From: Gimesia algae
Lineage (GTDB): Bacteria; Planctomycetota; Planctomycetia; Planctomycetales; Planctomycetaceae
NCBI RefSeq assembly: GCF_007746795.1
Contig: NZ_CP036343.1
Span: forward strand, 5,803,357 to 5,867,356
DNA: 64,000 nucleotides
Reading direction: 5' to 3'
In this document: positions 14,138-23,744 of the stretch, one piece after another
Layout: each line of letters opens with the position of its first letter
Numbering within the stretch: position 1 is the first letter of the stretch
Notes under the pieces: model-generated
The model's database searches: none
Told to the model about the DNA's origin: nothing
What the model saw: the letters and a program-made list of their open reading frames with translations, nothing else
Program-made: the position numbers and the translations under genes

Positions 14138-15958
14138 ATGAATTCAGCGTACCATTATTTATTCGATGCTGTATTGAGATCAACTTTGGCGCTCGGCATT
14201 ACTGCTTTGATCGTCAGAGGACTGCTACTCTGGATCAAAGCGTCCTCGCCTCGCTGGCATCAGGCAGCATGGGCACTGGTTATGCTACAGGGAATCATCT
14301 TTCTGCATTTTTCGGTGACAATTCCCTGGTTTCCCACGCACGTCACAAAAAACATTTCGTTCGAACCAGTGCAGCACGAAAACCTGAATGCAACATCCAT
14401 CAATCCTACTCCCAATCCATTGCCAGTGATTCTCACCAATTCGGATCGTGATCTTTTAACCAGCTTCAACTGGTTCTCTTTTGCCGCCTCGATCTGGATG
14501 ACTGGTTGCGGACTGATTTTGCTCTGGTGGATTTCCGCCTGCATCTTCTCGGCAAAACGTCTTCGCAACAGTGTACCAGCTACCGAAACATGGGCCAGGG
14601 AGTGGCAGGCCGTCTTGAAACAGTACGACATCCGAAAACCAATTCCACTGCACATCACACATGATGCTGGTCCCATGCTCGGTTTATTGCTGCGGGGATT
14701 TCACGTTTTTGTTCCCCAACAACTCTGGTCCAGCCTGACTGAAAAAGAGCGTCTAGCCATTTTGCATCATGAACTGGCCCATCTCCGACATGGGGATATC
14801 TGGAAAGGATTCCTGGCACGGCTCGTGGTTTGCCTGCACTGGTTCAATCCTCTGGCATGGTGGACTCTCAACAAGCTCGATGAGTGTGCCGAATTGCTCT
14901 GTGATGATGAAGTCCTCAACAACAATCCGGATGCCGTCGCCGATTATGCGCGTGCGTTGTTTCGGATCGGCAGTGATCCACATCATGTTCGCTCTCCCTC
15001 ATCCGCCGCCCGGGGAGGAAAATTGTATCACCGCATTCGACGTATCCTCACTCCTGCCCCCCCGGAAAGGTCCCTGATGAAACGCACTTTGCTGTTTGTC
15101 GTCCCCACGCTGTTGCTCGCAATCAATTGTTTTGATTTCCAGCTTGTGGCTGAAGAAAAAACGACTCAGCCTGAATCCATCCCCCGCAAGGTCGCATTCG
15201 CTCCTCCGGTGACAAATCAACCACGGGAAAAAACACACACGCTCTCAAAAGAGGAACGCTTCAAATATATCTCCGGAACAGGTTTGAATGTTTATATTTG
15301 GGACACAGGAAACCTGAAGTTAAAATCACAAGGATTTGGCGATGAACCTTCTTCTCTCTTTAATGTGGTCAGAATTCTCACAGGCCTGCAGCCTGTCGAC
15401 CTGGGTGGGAATTCCCAGCTCTGGGTGAACACGAAACTGGGCGGAGATTTTATCATCCGCAAGGGGACATCAAGAGAAGCCATCATTGAGGGCCTCGGCT
15501 CTGTGCTGAACCAGGATCTGAAGCTGCAGGCCTCCCTCGAATTCAAAAAAGTCGACCGAGAAGTCTACGTGGCACGAGGAACATTTCAGGCGGCCCCGAT
15601 AGGCCCTGCATGGAGGCGGCCTGAGGATAAATCCTATTTAATCTACGGCAAGGAAGGTCCCGGTCCTGATAAACAACATGGCGAAGAGAATGCCGGGAAG
15701 TTCCCAGACTTCCTCAAAGCCATCGGCTCCCGTGTCGGCCGCCCTGTCCTGAGTGACGTCAAAAATCCGCCCCAAGGGTCCATTGGCTGGCGAACCTATT
15801 TCGATCAGTCCGAACGCACCACATGGAACGATTTTCCCAGACAATTTGCCAAGAATCCTCAACTGGTCCTCCAGCACGTATCTGAACAAACCGGCCTGAC
15901 GTTCCACGAGGAAAATCGCGAGGTTCGCCTGCTCTTCCTGCAGGACTTGGGAAATTGA
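14138..15958 (+). CDS. M56 (BlaR1/MecR1-type) membrane metallopeptidase with C-terminal extension
   Basis: A 606-residue partner of the repressor encoded just before. Membrane helices lie near 11-33, 43-63, 112-136 and 315-333. The zinc protease motif is HHELAHLRHGD (His211, Glu212, His215), with the third ligand region ELLCDDEV at ~253-259. Signal received outside would activate cleavage of the repressor. Instead of a penicillin-binding sensor domain, the ~270-residue C-terminal part has repeated FKKVDREVYVARGTF-like segments as in secretin/STN-type extensions of planctomycete M56 proteins. It ends ten bases from a convergent gene. Confidence 0.88.
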   Translation: MNSAYHYLFDAVLRSTLALGITALIVRGLLLWIKASSPRWHQAAWALVMLQGIIFLHFSVTIPWFPTHVTKNISFEPVQHENLNATSINPTPNPLPVILTNSDRDLLTSFNWFSFAASIWMTGCGLILLWWISACIFSAKRLRNSVPATETWAREWQAVLKQYDIRKPIPLHITHDAGPMLGLLLRGFHVFVPQQLWSSLTEKERLAILHHELAHLRHGDIWKGFLARLVVCLHWFNPLAWWTLNKLDECAELLCDDEVLNNNPDAVADYARALFRIGSDPHHVRSPSSAARGGKLYHRIRRILTPAPPERSLMKRTLLFVVPTLLLAINCFDFQLVAEEKTTQPESIPRKVAFAPPVTNQPREKTHTLSKEERFKYISGTGLNVYIWDTGNLKLKSQGFGDEPSSLFNVVRILTGLQPVDLGGNSQLWVNTKLGGDFIIRKGTSREAIIEGLGSVLNQDLKLQASLEFKKVDREVYVARGTFQAAPIGPAWRRPEDKSYLIYGKEGPGPDKQHGEENAGKFPDFLKAIGSRVGRPVLSDVKNPPQGSIGWRTYFDQSERTTWNDFPRQFAKNPQLVLQHVSEQTGLTFHEENREVRLLFLQDLGN

Positions 15959-15968
15959 CTTTGTTGCG

Positions 15969-17108
15969 TCAAGGCTCTGACCTCTCCCGCTGTTGCGCCG
16001 CATTGCGGATGGCTCGTCGATTTTCGTACGTCATGGGCACGCCTGCCAGCGTCTTTCTCTCTGATGATGTCAACGATTGCACGCCCAGCGTCACCTGATC
16101 TGCGGGCGGGTGCCCCATGCGGGTCAGCAGTTCGACGAGGTCCTCTTCGAATCGTTTCTGCCACTTGTCTCCGTAGGTCTGCTTGCTGAAAGCCACGATC
16201 TCGGAGGCAGAGATGCCGTCCAGTGATACGAGTTGATACCATTCCTCCTGTACTTTGACTTCCGGCTGGGATTCCTGCCAGCGTACTGCGGCGAAGGGAG
16301 AGGTTCTGGGATCGTCTTTACCTGACAGGAAATGCAGGTTTGCGCTCATCAGGTATACTACCAGCAGCATGATGATAAACAGCAGCACGAACACGCCGAT
16401 GATAATTCGGACCGGGGAAGTACGTGGCATGCAGAGCTTCTGGTCCGTAAAAGGCAATCCCGGCAACGCGATTTGATCCTGTGCGGCGTTCCCCGTTGTT
16501 TCATCCTGAAGACTGGTCAGCAACGTCAACAACTCCTGGCGTCGAGGTTCCAGCTGCAGACGTACCGCCCGTTGATTTAAAGAATAGACCCAGGAATATA
16601 CTGCCACCAGAGAACCAGCGAGCAGGAGGAAAAAAATGAGCGCATACAACTCGCCTCCCGACCGTGCTAACCAGGAAGTATGCGCAAAGAAAATCAGGAT
16701 GGAAACGCTGGGCGGCAGCAGGTACCACCAGAAGACATTCCGCAACAACCAGATTTGATCATCCACTTCAGTGATAGAACGTTGCACACAACTCAGCAGC
16801 GGCTCATCCGGTTCACTCGGCTGTTGCTGATGACGTCGGCGATAGACGAGCATGAAGCCGGACATCCAGATCAGGACCGGCACCGTCAGATACCATGACC
16901 AGGTCGATTCCGTCATGACTCCCAGAGTGATCCAGATGGGAATCAGCATTAAAGCGACCCCCACTTCCCCAAAATCGCGATAGAAAATTTTCGTGCGGAA
17001 ATCCTGCTGGTCGCGCTGCACTTCCTGGCGCAGCAGATCTGCATCGATTGTGACGCGTGTCCGGGACGCTTGTGCCTGCCAGGCTTGCTGAAATTCGTCA
17101 GGAGCCAT
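15969..17108 (-). CDS. Multi-span membrane protein, probable partner of the ECF sigma factor
   Basis: A 379-residue protein with a cytoplasmic N-terminal helix (FQQAWQAQ, RVTIDADLLRQEVQRDQQDF), about five membrane helices, and a soluble C-terminal tail. The gene start overlaps the end of the sigma factor gene by 11 bases, so they are translationally coupled. Such co-encoded membrane proteins often act as anti-sigma factors, holding the sigma factor at the membrane. No zinc anti-sigma motif (HxxxCxxC) is present, so the role is inferred from context only. Confidence 0.75.
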   Translation of the reverse strand: MAPDEFQQAWQAQASRTRVTIDADLLRQEVQRDQQDFRTKIFYRDFGEVGVALMLIPIWITLGVMTESTWSWYLTVPVLIWMSGFMLVYRRRHQQQPSEPDEPLLSCVQRSITEVDDQIWLLRNVFWWYLLPPSVSILIFFAHTSWLARSGGELYALIFFLLLAGSLVAVYSWVYSLNQRAVRLQLEPRRQELLTLLTSLQDETTGNAAQDQIALPGLPFTDQKLCMPRTSPVRIIIGVFVLLFIIMLLVVYLMSANLHFLSGKDDPRTSPFAAVRWQESQPEVKVQEEWYQLVSLDGISASEIVAFSKQTYGDKWQKRFEEDLVELLTRMGHPPADQVTLGVQSLTSSERKTLAGVPMTYENRRAIRNAAQQRERSEP

Positions 17109-17640
17109 CAGTTTCCCCTTTCATCAGTTCATTCAGTCTTTGTTTGGCCCGGTTCAGTTTCACGCCCACATTACTTTCTGAGATCCCTAAGACATCGGAC
17201 ATTTCGCGATAACTCAGTTCATCCAGGTAGAGCAGCACCAGCGCGGCATCCGTTCTGGGTAACTGACGAATGGCGCAGTACAGTTGCTCCACGGTATCCC
17301 GCTGCTGTGCCGCTTCGGCGCAGTTCACCCCTTCCGTAATCACGGTATGAACTTCCAGCAGAGGCTCTTGATTTTTACGGCGCGGCTTCTCTTTGCGCTG
17401 CCAGTTCATCGCCGTCTGCAGCGCCACGCGATAAAACCACGTCGCGGCAGTCGACCTCTGCTCGAACTTGGGCAAAGACTTCCAGGCCTGCAGCAATATT
17501 TCCTGTGCCAGATCCTGTGTATCCTCGCTATTAAGGGTGTAGGCGCGCGCCACCTGCATAACCGCCGAGCCATGCTCGTCCAGCCAGTTCAGGAACAGCG
17601 TCTTTTGCGCTTCGTCCAACAAACCCACCCCCCTTTCCAT
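17098..17640 (-). CDS. ECF RNA polymerase sigma factor
   Basis: Up to 180 residues. Region 2 includes DTQDLAQEILLQAWKSLPKF and the -10 recognising TAATWFYRVALQTAMNW. Region 4 includes LPRTDAALVLLYLDELSYRE and the helix-turn-helix GISESNVGVKLNRAKQRL. It directs RNA polymerase to a small regulon, probably under control of the overlapping membrane protein. The ATG at 17640 has no ribosome site. An internal TTG (MDEAQKTLF) placed after AGGGGGG may be the true start, shortening the protein by seven residues. Confidence 0.92.
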   Translation of the reverse strand: MERGVGLLDEAQKTLFLNWLDEHGSAVMQVARAYTLNSEDTQDLAQEILLQAWKSLPKFEQRSTAATWFYRVALQTAMNWQRKEKPRRKNQEPLLEVHTVITEGVNCAEAAQQRDTVEQLYCAIRQLPRTDAALVLLYLDELSYREMSDVLGISESNVGVKLNRAKQRLNELMKGETDGS

Positions 17641-17820
17641 AAGTATTAGTAACTTGAAAAGAGGAGGACTTACAGAAAAATTGACACTTAAATGAATTTT
17701 GCAGGAAAAAAGGAGTCGGCGAGCATTGCCTTCCCCTCGCGAGTGAGATCGTCATCTCGAGAGCATAGTCTCGGTAGTTTTATTATGGGTTCTGCCCCCC
17801 ATACAGTCATCACGAATTGA

Positions 17821-18258
17821 CTATGACAGAAACCGAGGCAATTCAAGGATCCAATCCTTAAAGCTATCAATATAGTGCTTGAAAAGTCCTTGTTCCGCAT
17901 AGTAATAATAAACGGGGCTCTCAGGGCACTGAAGAGATGAGACACAGAAATAATCGCCATTTCCAATCGAATAAAATGGGATCATCTCAGCCGACCAGGT
18001 CGGGTTCTCTTTAGATTCAAACTCGTAGGTGAGTTCAATCGTGTCGTTTCCATTGTTCGATCTGCCACCAACATTAAGAATGTCACCGGGAAACTCATAC
18101 TCCGCCATGAGATCGATAAAATCACGCACCTCGGCGGGAATACGACAAGCGTATCGACCTTCAAGTGACTGCCATTCTTCTGAAGAAGGGGATTCCAAAC
18201 CAGGTGATTCCCGCTGAAGACATGCATCTAAAACCAGACGAATTTCATCCTTTGTCAT
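17821..18258 (-). CDS. SMI1/KNR4 (SUKH) family protein
   Basis: A 145-residue single SUKH-type domain: LESPSSEEWQSLEGRYACRI, PAEVRDFIDLMAEYEFPGDI, and a C-terminal IDSFKDWILELPRFL. In bacteria this superfamily mostly serves as immunity proteins against nuclease toxins of polymorphic or contact-dependent systems, and sometimes as general binding modules. No toxin gene is adjacent. It is the last gene of a minus-strand run after a sensor kinase and a DUF6547-like gene, with a 72-bp gap. Confidence 0.8.
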   Translation of the reverse strand: MTKDEIRLVLDACLQRESPGLESPSSEEWQSLEGRYACRIPAEVRDFIDLMAEYEFPGDILNVGGRSNNGNDTIELTYEFESKENPTWSAEMIPFYSIGNGDYFCVSSLQCPESPVYYYYAEQGLFKHYIDSFKDWILELPRFLS

Positions 18259-18330
18259 AGACTGATTTCCTGCACTCCTGTTAAATACTTTTTGACAATC
18301 AATGGCTACTCACCAGGAAATCACGAGCTG

Positions 18331-18720
18331 CTAAGGATCTTCTGGCTCGCGTTCTGATGGCCACTCCCATCCATCTCGACGTCCGACATAGTCGCCATGC
18401 AATCCCATGCCACTGAGGTCGACCGGCATTGGCTTCCCCTGGTAGGTGAGACCGACATCCTGACAGTCGATCCAACCAGACAATGAGGCTAATAGATCAT
18501 GGATCGCGTCATCACGTTCTTCTTGCAGCATCTCTGACAGGATCAGTCGTTGCGTTGGATTCAATGTCTCGATGAATTCATTGTATTTTGCATGATCGGG
18601 AGCTTTTGAAAAGACTCCACACTCCCCAACGGATGAACTGGATCCGTAGAGTCGCGTTTTGCCTACAAACTCGTCAATGATCGCCTGATAGACGTTGAGT
18701 GCTGTTTGTGGTGCTGACAT
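18331..18720 (-). CDS. DUF6547-like hypothetical protein
   Basis: About 129 residues from the ATG at 18720; a GTG at 18732 is possible and would lie ten bases after the kinase stop. Features are FIETLNPTQRLILSEMLQEE, RDDAIHDLLASLSGWID, and YQGKPMPVDLSG with an end GDYVGRRDGWEWP. This matches my memory of the uncharacterised DUF6547 group. Close spacing to the kinase suggests co-transcription. Confidence 0.65.
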   Translation of the reverse strand: MSAPQTALNVYQAIIDEFVGKTRLYGSSSSVGECGVFSKAPDHAKYNEFIETLNPTQRLILSEMLQEERDDAIHDLLASLSGWIDCQDVGLTYQGKPMPVDLSGMGLHGDYVGRRDGWEWPSEREPEDP

Positions 18721-18742
18721 TTCATCTTTCACTTGTTTGCAG

Positions 18743-20938
18743 TCATTTGTCCTGCGACAGATTCACAATCAACGTTGCATCCGCAATGGAACTGGTTGAT
18801 GCCTTCCCCTGAATGCCGGATTGAAACTGAGTGGCCTGGCCTGGCATCTGTTTTGCCCACCACTGGCTGGCATCCAGGATCGACCACTTGCCATCATACT
18901 GGCATGTTGACAGATCCAGAAGCACTTCGCCAGCGGTCTGCGGGCGTTTCGCAGGGTCCTTCTCCAGACACTGCATCACGATCTGTTCCAGATCCGCTGA
19001 GACCGGTTTCCCCAGTCGTGCCGAGATGCTTTGCGGCTGTTCCTGCACATGCTTCATGCAGATCTCGATGATGGACTCTCCGTCAAACACCGTCGTTCCC
19101 GTCAGCAGGTAATAGGCGACCGCTCCCAATGCGTACAGATCGCTGCGACCATCGACGGCGTCGGGATGATTGATGCCTTCCGGAGAGAGATACATCGGTG
19201 TCCCCGCCATCGAATTGGTAGAGGTTAACGAAGCCTGCTCTCTGCCATCGACGGCTTTGACCAGACCGAAATCGAGCAGCTTGATAAAGTCGTAAACGCC
19301 GCCACGATGTGTCAGGAAGATATTCGCCGGCTTCACGTCGCGATGGATGACGCCCAGCTGATGCGCTTCGGCCAGCGAACCTGCAATCTGTTTCAGTAGA
19401 TGGATCACCCGGCTTTCCGGCTGCGGTCCATACTGCTTCACCAGATCATCCAGGTTGATGCCGTCCAGCAGCTCCATCGCATAATAGAAAACGCCTTCCG
19501 GGGTACGTCCATAGTCATAAATGGCAATTGTATTGGGATGATTCAACTGGCTGGTGAGCTGCACCTCGCGCTCAAAGCGGGCGACTGCTTCATCAGTGGT
19601 TTTCTCAATATCAAGTAACTTGATTGCTGTCGGCCGCCTGAGCATCGCATGCTGGCCGCGATAGACAACGCCCATCCCCCCTTCTCCCAGTTTTTCTTCG
19701 AGCGCATACTGCCCGAGTTGTTTGGCTTTGATCACCGCGCGACGGGTTTCCTGTTCTTTGCGGGCAACAATAATTGTAAAGACAAAAATCACAATCGCAC
19801 CCAGAGCCAGCAGCGCGAACAATCCCCAGAAACTGTAACGCAACAGATACAACGGACGGTATGCCTCAGCAGCATCCATCTCAGTGGCGACTCCAAAATC
19901 GTATTCAGGCAGCCAGACCCAGGCACCGACAACAGGCACACCTCGATAATCGCGATACCCGTTCGCATCAATGCCGGCTTCTCCCTGAACAGCAGAAGCC
20001 GCCATGCGGGTTAAGGGGCGATCTGCCAGCCTCAACTCAGGTCGTTTCCCCTCAATCATATTGACCTCCGGGTCACGGATCTGCACGTTGAGTATTGATT
20101 GAGCATCAGCGCGATCGGGAATCAGTCCGATCATTTTCAAATCATCGTCGAAACGGCTTTGAGATAACATTGCCCCTTCACTGTCGAACGCATACGTTTC
20201 TCCGGTTTTCCCGGCCTGGGCAACTGAAAGTATTCGGGTGAAGTTGACTTCGGGACGAATTAATAAGGAGAGCGCGGCGATCGGTTTTCCAGCAGCATCT
20301 TTCACGGGCGCCATCGCCAGCATCGTGGGTAACCCGGCTTTGAGTTCTCCCGTTGCGTCTTTGCGGACGAACACGCTTTCGAAGGGGCGTGTCACGGTTG
20401 CTTGTCCCTGCTTCACCTTATCCAGCGCCGATTGCTGAATCGGTAAATCTCCCCGGCCGATCGGTTCATCCCGTGAAGACGCTAACACTCTGCCTTCCAG
20501 GCTGATCAAGCCGATATCCAGATAATTCAGATGTTCCAGTTCCGATTCGAATTCCTGTCGCAGTTCCACGAGCGCCTTTGAATGCAGTAATGCCTCACGG
20601 TCGTCGGCTTTCTGTTGATTCAAGGCAACGAGTTCTACGGACAACTTCTGCACACGCGGTTCTTCCGCCATCACCTCCGCCAGGGACTCTTCCCGCTCCA
20701 GCCAGATCTGCAAGGCCGCGACATCCGCATCCAGAATGGTCTGCAGATTATTCGCGACAGTCTGTCTGGCGGATTCTTCCACAATCGAGCGAACAATGAA
20801 CCCCAGTATCAACAGCAGGATCGTGCCGGCAATCGGCCAGATCCACATGCTCCCTTTGGAGAACAGCCGGGATCGTGAAAACGATTTCAGAATCGAGTGG
20901 GAAAAAGATCGGCCCAGTGAGGTTTTCGAGATATTCAT
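18743..20938 (-). CDS. Membrane sensor serine/threonine protein kinase
   Basis: A 731-residue sensor kinase with an inverted order compared with PknB types: membrane helix 32-53, a periplasmic Cache-like sensor (about 55-360, with YLDIGLISLEGRVLASS and GYRDYRGVPVVGAWVWLPE), membrane helix 363-392, then the cytoplasmic kinase domain from 411. The kinase has GEGGMGVVYRG (418-428), ATP lysine in TAIKLL (Lys440), IHRDVKPANIF with Asp534, DFG at 556-558 and GTPMYLSPEG. Ligand binding outside would control phosphorylation inside. A 95-bp repeated element ends 48 bases upstream of the start. Confidence 0.93.
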   Translation of the reverse strand: MNISKTSLGRSFSHSILKSFSRSRLFSKGSMWIWPIAGTILLLILGFIVRSIVEESARQTVANNLQTILDADVAALQIWLEREESLAEVMAEEPRVQKLSVELVALNQQKADDREALLHSKALVELRQEFESELEHLNYLDIGLISLEGRVLASSRDEPIGRGDLPIQQSALDKVKQGQATVTRPFESVFVRKDATGELKAGLPTMLAMAPVKDAAGKPIAALSLLIRPEVNFTRILSVAQAGKTGETYAFDSEGAMLSQSRFDDDLKMIGLIPDRADAQSILNVQIRDPEVNMIEGKRPELRLADRPLTRMAASAVQGEAGIDANGYRDYRGVPVVGAWVWLPEYDFGVATEMDAAEAYRPLYLLRYSFWGLFALLALGAIVIFVFTIIVARKEQETRRAVIKAKQLGQYALEEKLGEGGMGVVYRGQHAMLRRPTAIKLLDIEKTTDEAVARFEREVQLTSQLNHPNTIAIYDYGRTPEGVFYYAMELLDGINLDDLVKQYGPQPESRVIHLLKQIAGSLAEAHQLGVIHRDVKPANIFLTHRGGVYDFIKLLDFGLVKAVDGREQASLTSTNSMAGTPMYLSPEGINHPDAVDGRSDLYALGAVAYYLLTGTTVFDGESIIEICMKHVQEQPQSISARLGKPVSADLEQIVMQCLEKDPAKRPQTAGEVLLDLSTCQYDGKWSILDASQWWAKQMPGQATQFQSGIQGKASTSSIADATLIVNLSQDK

Positions 20939-20985
20939 GAAACAGGATCAGGATCCGGGGGGGGTTACGAGCGATTCGAAGAATA

Positions 20986-21081
20986 CTAGAGCGCATCACA
21001 TTTAACCATAGCGTCTTTCAACCAAGTAGACTCGGTCCTAATGGCTCTGGAGACGCTACAGTAAAACTGGACACATTCTAA
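20986..21081. repeat. 95-bp dispersed element, copy 1
   Basis: It begins CTAGAGCGCATCACATTTAA, has GGAGACGCTACAGTAAAACT near its right end and finishes TTCTA. Copy 2 at 33367-33461 is roughly 80% identical over the full length. The ends form imperfect inverted repeats (CTAGA... and ...TCTAG in copy 2), and internal CGTCT/AGACG arms add a stem. It lies 48 bp upstream of the sensor kinase start. Confidence 0.85.
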
Positions 21082-21186
21082 AGTGTGACATGAAAACTGT
21101 CTGGCAGCAAGAAATGAAGCAGATTTATTCATAATTCAACACTGACCTTCCGTTGCAGTGAACAACAATTTCATCCTGGTCCGCGC

Positions 21187-21228
21187 AATAAAAAAAGCCG
21201 CGCCTCTGTAGAGGTCACGACTTTCATC
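21187..21228 (-). terminator. Rho-independent terminator reading leftwards
   Basis: On the minus strand AAAGTCGTGACCTC, loop TACA and GAGGCGCGGCTTT form a long stem using G-U pairs and one bulge, followed by a run of T. The only gene that could feed it is the small membrane protein gene ending at 21713, about 480 bp upstream in the transcript. Confidence 0.65.
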
Positions 21229-21712
21229 GTATTGCTGTCATAACATTGCGACGGTGGGGTCGCTGCAAGAAGGACGGCGAATCGGGTAGTGCCTGGCACT
21301 CACCACTAATGATTCCGGTCCATGCTAAGGTTTAGGATCCTCCGACGGAATTTGATACGACAGAATACTGATTTCATTGTATGCATCGTCAATACACTCG
21401 TCGATGGGTGAATTAAATCAAAACAAAAAATTCACGATGACACGGGTATTGAAGCTAAAATAATCACTGCCTGATGCAGGTTGTAAAATTCATCGGCATT
21501 CACAGGCCTGACTGTTTGCCTCGTTTTTCAAAAAAAAGGAAAAACAGCCGGTCTGGTGATCGGCCGGAAAACAGGTCCCCCGCAGCAGGAGGGGAGATCT
21601 TAATGATTTCCGGAACGGGAGCAAGAGGAATCCGCGGGGAAGATTTTCTCCGCGATTCAGGTGTGACAATTACTGTCAGCGGGGTGCCTGCAGCATTGGC
21701 ACTGCCGGAAGT

Positions 21713-21877
21713 TCAGGCTTTTTTGGCGCCACTTCGCATCAGCAGCCAGCCAACCACTGCGATAGAAACCAGCACAATCCCATATTCCATGGGCGAGATA
21801 TTATCCCAGCGTTTGTTCAAATAGCTGATATAAAAAGCGGAATACTCGCGCCAGGTATCCTGAATTGTTTCCACCAT
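21713..21877 (-). CDS. Small single-span membrane protein, 54 residues
   Basis: The ATG at 21877 has a clear GAGGTG ribosome site six bases upstream and is preferred over an in-frame ATG at 21952 without one. The protein has an amphipathic, aromatic N-terminal half (TWREYSAFYISYLNKRW), NISPMEYGIVLVSIAVVGWL as its single membrane helix, and a basic end RSGAKKA. Similar short proteins appear to occur in related planctomycetes. Function unknown. It may be an assembly or stress peptide of the envelope. Confidence 0.65.
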   Translation of the reverse strand: MVETIQDTWREYSAFYISYLNKRWDNISPMEYGIVLVSIAVVGWLLMRSGAKKA

Positions 21878-22075
21878 AGTACACCTCAAAACTCGAATAT
21901 CAACCAGTGGTTTTTTGACAACAGGAACTCCCGCGATTGACTTCTCAGACATTCAGAAGCGATTGATAACATCGTTCCGTCGCTTCATTAAAGAGAGCCC
22001 CGTTTGAAACATACTTCATGGATGACAGCCAGGCGGAATATTTTTGAATTTTCCAACTCTTGTCAGCAAAATGCA

Positions 22076-22112
22076 GAGAGCCCTCTGTACTTCAGAAACA
22101 CAGAGGGCTCTC
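22076..22112 (-). terminator. Terminator hairpin of xylA
   Basis: Perfect 13-base arms GAGAGCCCTCTGT (22076-22088) and ACAGAGGGCTCTC (22100-22112) lie 28 bases after the xylose isomerase stop. The following T-run is weak (TGCATTTTG). Confidence 0.75.
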
Positions 22113-22139
22113 TCATCAAATATCATTTTGGCCGCGGCT

Positions 22140-23450
22140 TTAAATGTAATCGTTGATCACATTTTCGATCCATTCCTGACGACCACTCATGTTCGCGTCG
22201 GAATCTCCTTTTTCCAGCATGTAGGTTTCCAGATCAGCAAAAGAGACGCTTCCTTCTTCGATCTGTTTTCCGATCCCGTCGTTGTAGCTGGCATATCGCT
22301 TAGCAACAAAATCGGAGAGGATGCCGTCTTTACGAATCTGAGCCGCAATTTTCGCGCCTCGGGCGAACGCATCCATGCCGCCGACATGTGCATAGAAGAG
22401 ATCAATCGGCTCAAAGCTTTCGCGGCGGACTTTCGCATCGAAGTTGACTCCGCCGGGCGCCAGACCGCCCTGCTCCAGAATGGCCAGCATACACTGTGTC
22501 GTCAGGTAAATATCAGTCGGAAACTGATCGGTATCCCAGCCCAGCAGCAGGTCACCCGTATTCGCGTCAATACTGCCAAGTGAACCCTGAATGGAAGAGT
22601 AAACCAGTTCGTGCATCATTGTATGACCGGCGAGTGTCGCATGATTGGTTTCAATATTCAGTTTGACATGGTCCAGCAAATCATAGGTACGCAGGAAATT
22701 CAAACAGGCGGCTGCATCGAAATCGTACTGATGCTTGGTCGGCTCTTTGGGTTTGGGCTCGAACAGAAACTGTCCTTTGAATCCGATCTTCTGAGCATGC
22801 TCAACCGCCATATGCATGAAGCGGGCCAGGTGATCGAGTTCCCGTTTCATGTCGGTATTGAAGAGATTCATATACCCTTCACGGCCCCCCCAGAACACAT
22901 AATTTTCTCCGCCCAGTTTGTGGGTCACTTCCATTGCTTTTTTAACCTGGGCGGCTGCGTAGGCAAAGACGTCTGCATTCGGGCTGGTGGCTGCACCATG
23001 CATGAAACGGGGATGGGAAAACATGTTCGCAGTCCCCCACAACAGCTTGATGCCCGTTCGTTCCTGGGCTTCGAGCAGCTTGTCGGCAATGCGATCGAAA
23101 TTCTCGTTGGCTTCTTTCAGTGTCGCTCCATCGGGGGAGACGTCTTTATCGTGGAAGCAGTAATAAGGCGCCTGAAGTTTTTCAAAGAATTCAAAGGCGA
23201 CATCGACCCGTTTGAGCGCGTTTTCGACGGAATTGGAGCCATCATCCCAGGGACGCTGCAGGGTAGGGCCACCAAAGGGATCACTGCCGGTTCCCCGAAA
23301 AGTATGCCAGTAACAGATGCTGAAGCGAAACAAATCCCGCATCGTCTGACCTTCAATTTCTTCTTCCGGACAATAATGCTTGAAGGCGAGTGGATTTTTG
23401 CTTTGGGGACCTTCGTACTCAATTTTCGGGACGTCTGCAAAGTATTCCAT
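22140..23450 (-). CDS. xylA: Xylose isomerase
   Basis: A 436-residue class II-type xylose isomerase that interconverts D-xylose and D-xylulose (and can act on glucose) with two divalent metals. Marks are the start [40 protein letters not shown] with the catalytic His100 and Asp103, [18 protein letters not shown], the metal-binding [14 protein letters not shown], and [11 protein letters not shown]. Length is normal. The ATG at 23450 has AGG upstream; the open frame runs 13 codons further without a good start. No xylulokinase or xylose transporter is adjacent. Confidence 0.97.
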   Translation of the reverse strand: MEYFADVPKIEYEGPQSKNPLAFKHYCPEEEIEGQTMRDLFRFSICYWHTFRGTGSDPFGGPTLQRPWDDGSNSVENALKRVDVAFEFFEKLQAPYYCFHDKDVSPDGATLKEANENFDRIADKLLEAQERTGIKLLWGTANMFSHPRFMHGAATSPNADVFAYAAAQVKKAMEVTHKLGGENYVFWGGREGYMNLFNTDMKRELDHLARFMHMAVEHAQKIGFKGQFLFEPKPKEPTKHQYDFDAAACLNFLRTYDLLDHVKLNIETNHATLAGHTMMHELVYSSIQGSLGSIDANTGDLLLGWDTDQFPTDIYLTTQCMLAILEQGGLAPGGVNFDAKVRRESFEPIDLFYAHVGGMDAFARGAKIAAQIRKDGILSDFVAKRYASYNDGIGKQIEEGSVSFADLETYMLEKGDSDANMSGRQEWIENVINDYI

Positions 23451-23744
23451 GGTGCTTACCTGTTTTGAGGTTAAAACGTTGTAAATCAATCACTTCAATC
23501 GCCGATTCTAAACAGAAACCAGGGTAGAGAGTAGCCTGCAGAAGTTATTGAACAAACATTACAAATGGATTTTCAAAGTGATCTTGCCTCAGATTTATTA
23601 ATCTGGGAAACTTGGCAGCTGTTTGAGGAAACCTCGAGGCAAATCCTTTCCCCGTCCCATCAAAGTCGACCACTGAGTATCCACTCTGATTGCGCCTGTC
23701 TATTACAAAATGATCAAATGCAGTCTGACTGACGGCATCCGTAA

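Larger units (their letters stand above)
20939..21712. other. Long intergenic region with repeat and hairpin
   Basis: A 774-bp stretch has no convincing gene. It holds the 95-bp element (20986-21081) and a minus-strand terminator hairpin (21187-21228). A short protein-like string (IDDAYNEISILSYQIPSED) is readable on the minus strand near 21345-21410, but without start or family match. Confidence 0.5.

Noticed and set aside
17688..17966. Minus-strand frame between the sigma factor and SUKH genes
   Set aside because: It overlaps the SUKH gene in another frame and has no ribosome site or family match.
21241..21330. Possible tRNA or known structured RNA in the 21.2-21.4 kb gap
   Set aside because: No cloverleaf, T-loop or conserved RNA motif could be traced.
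22611..23468. 285-codon open frame antisense to xylA
   Set aside because: It overlaps a certain xylose isomerase gene completely and has no recognisable domain.
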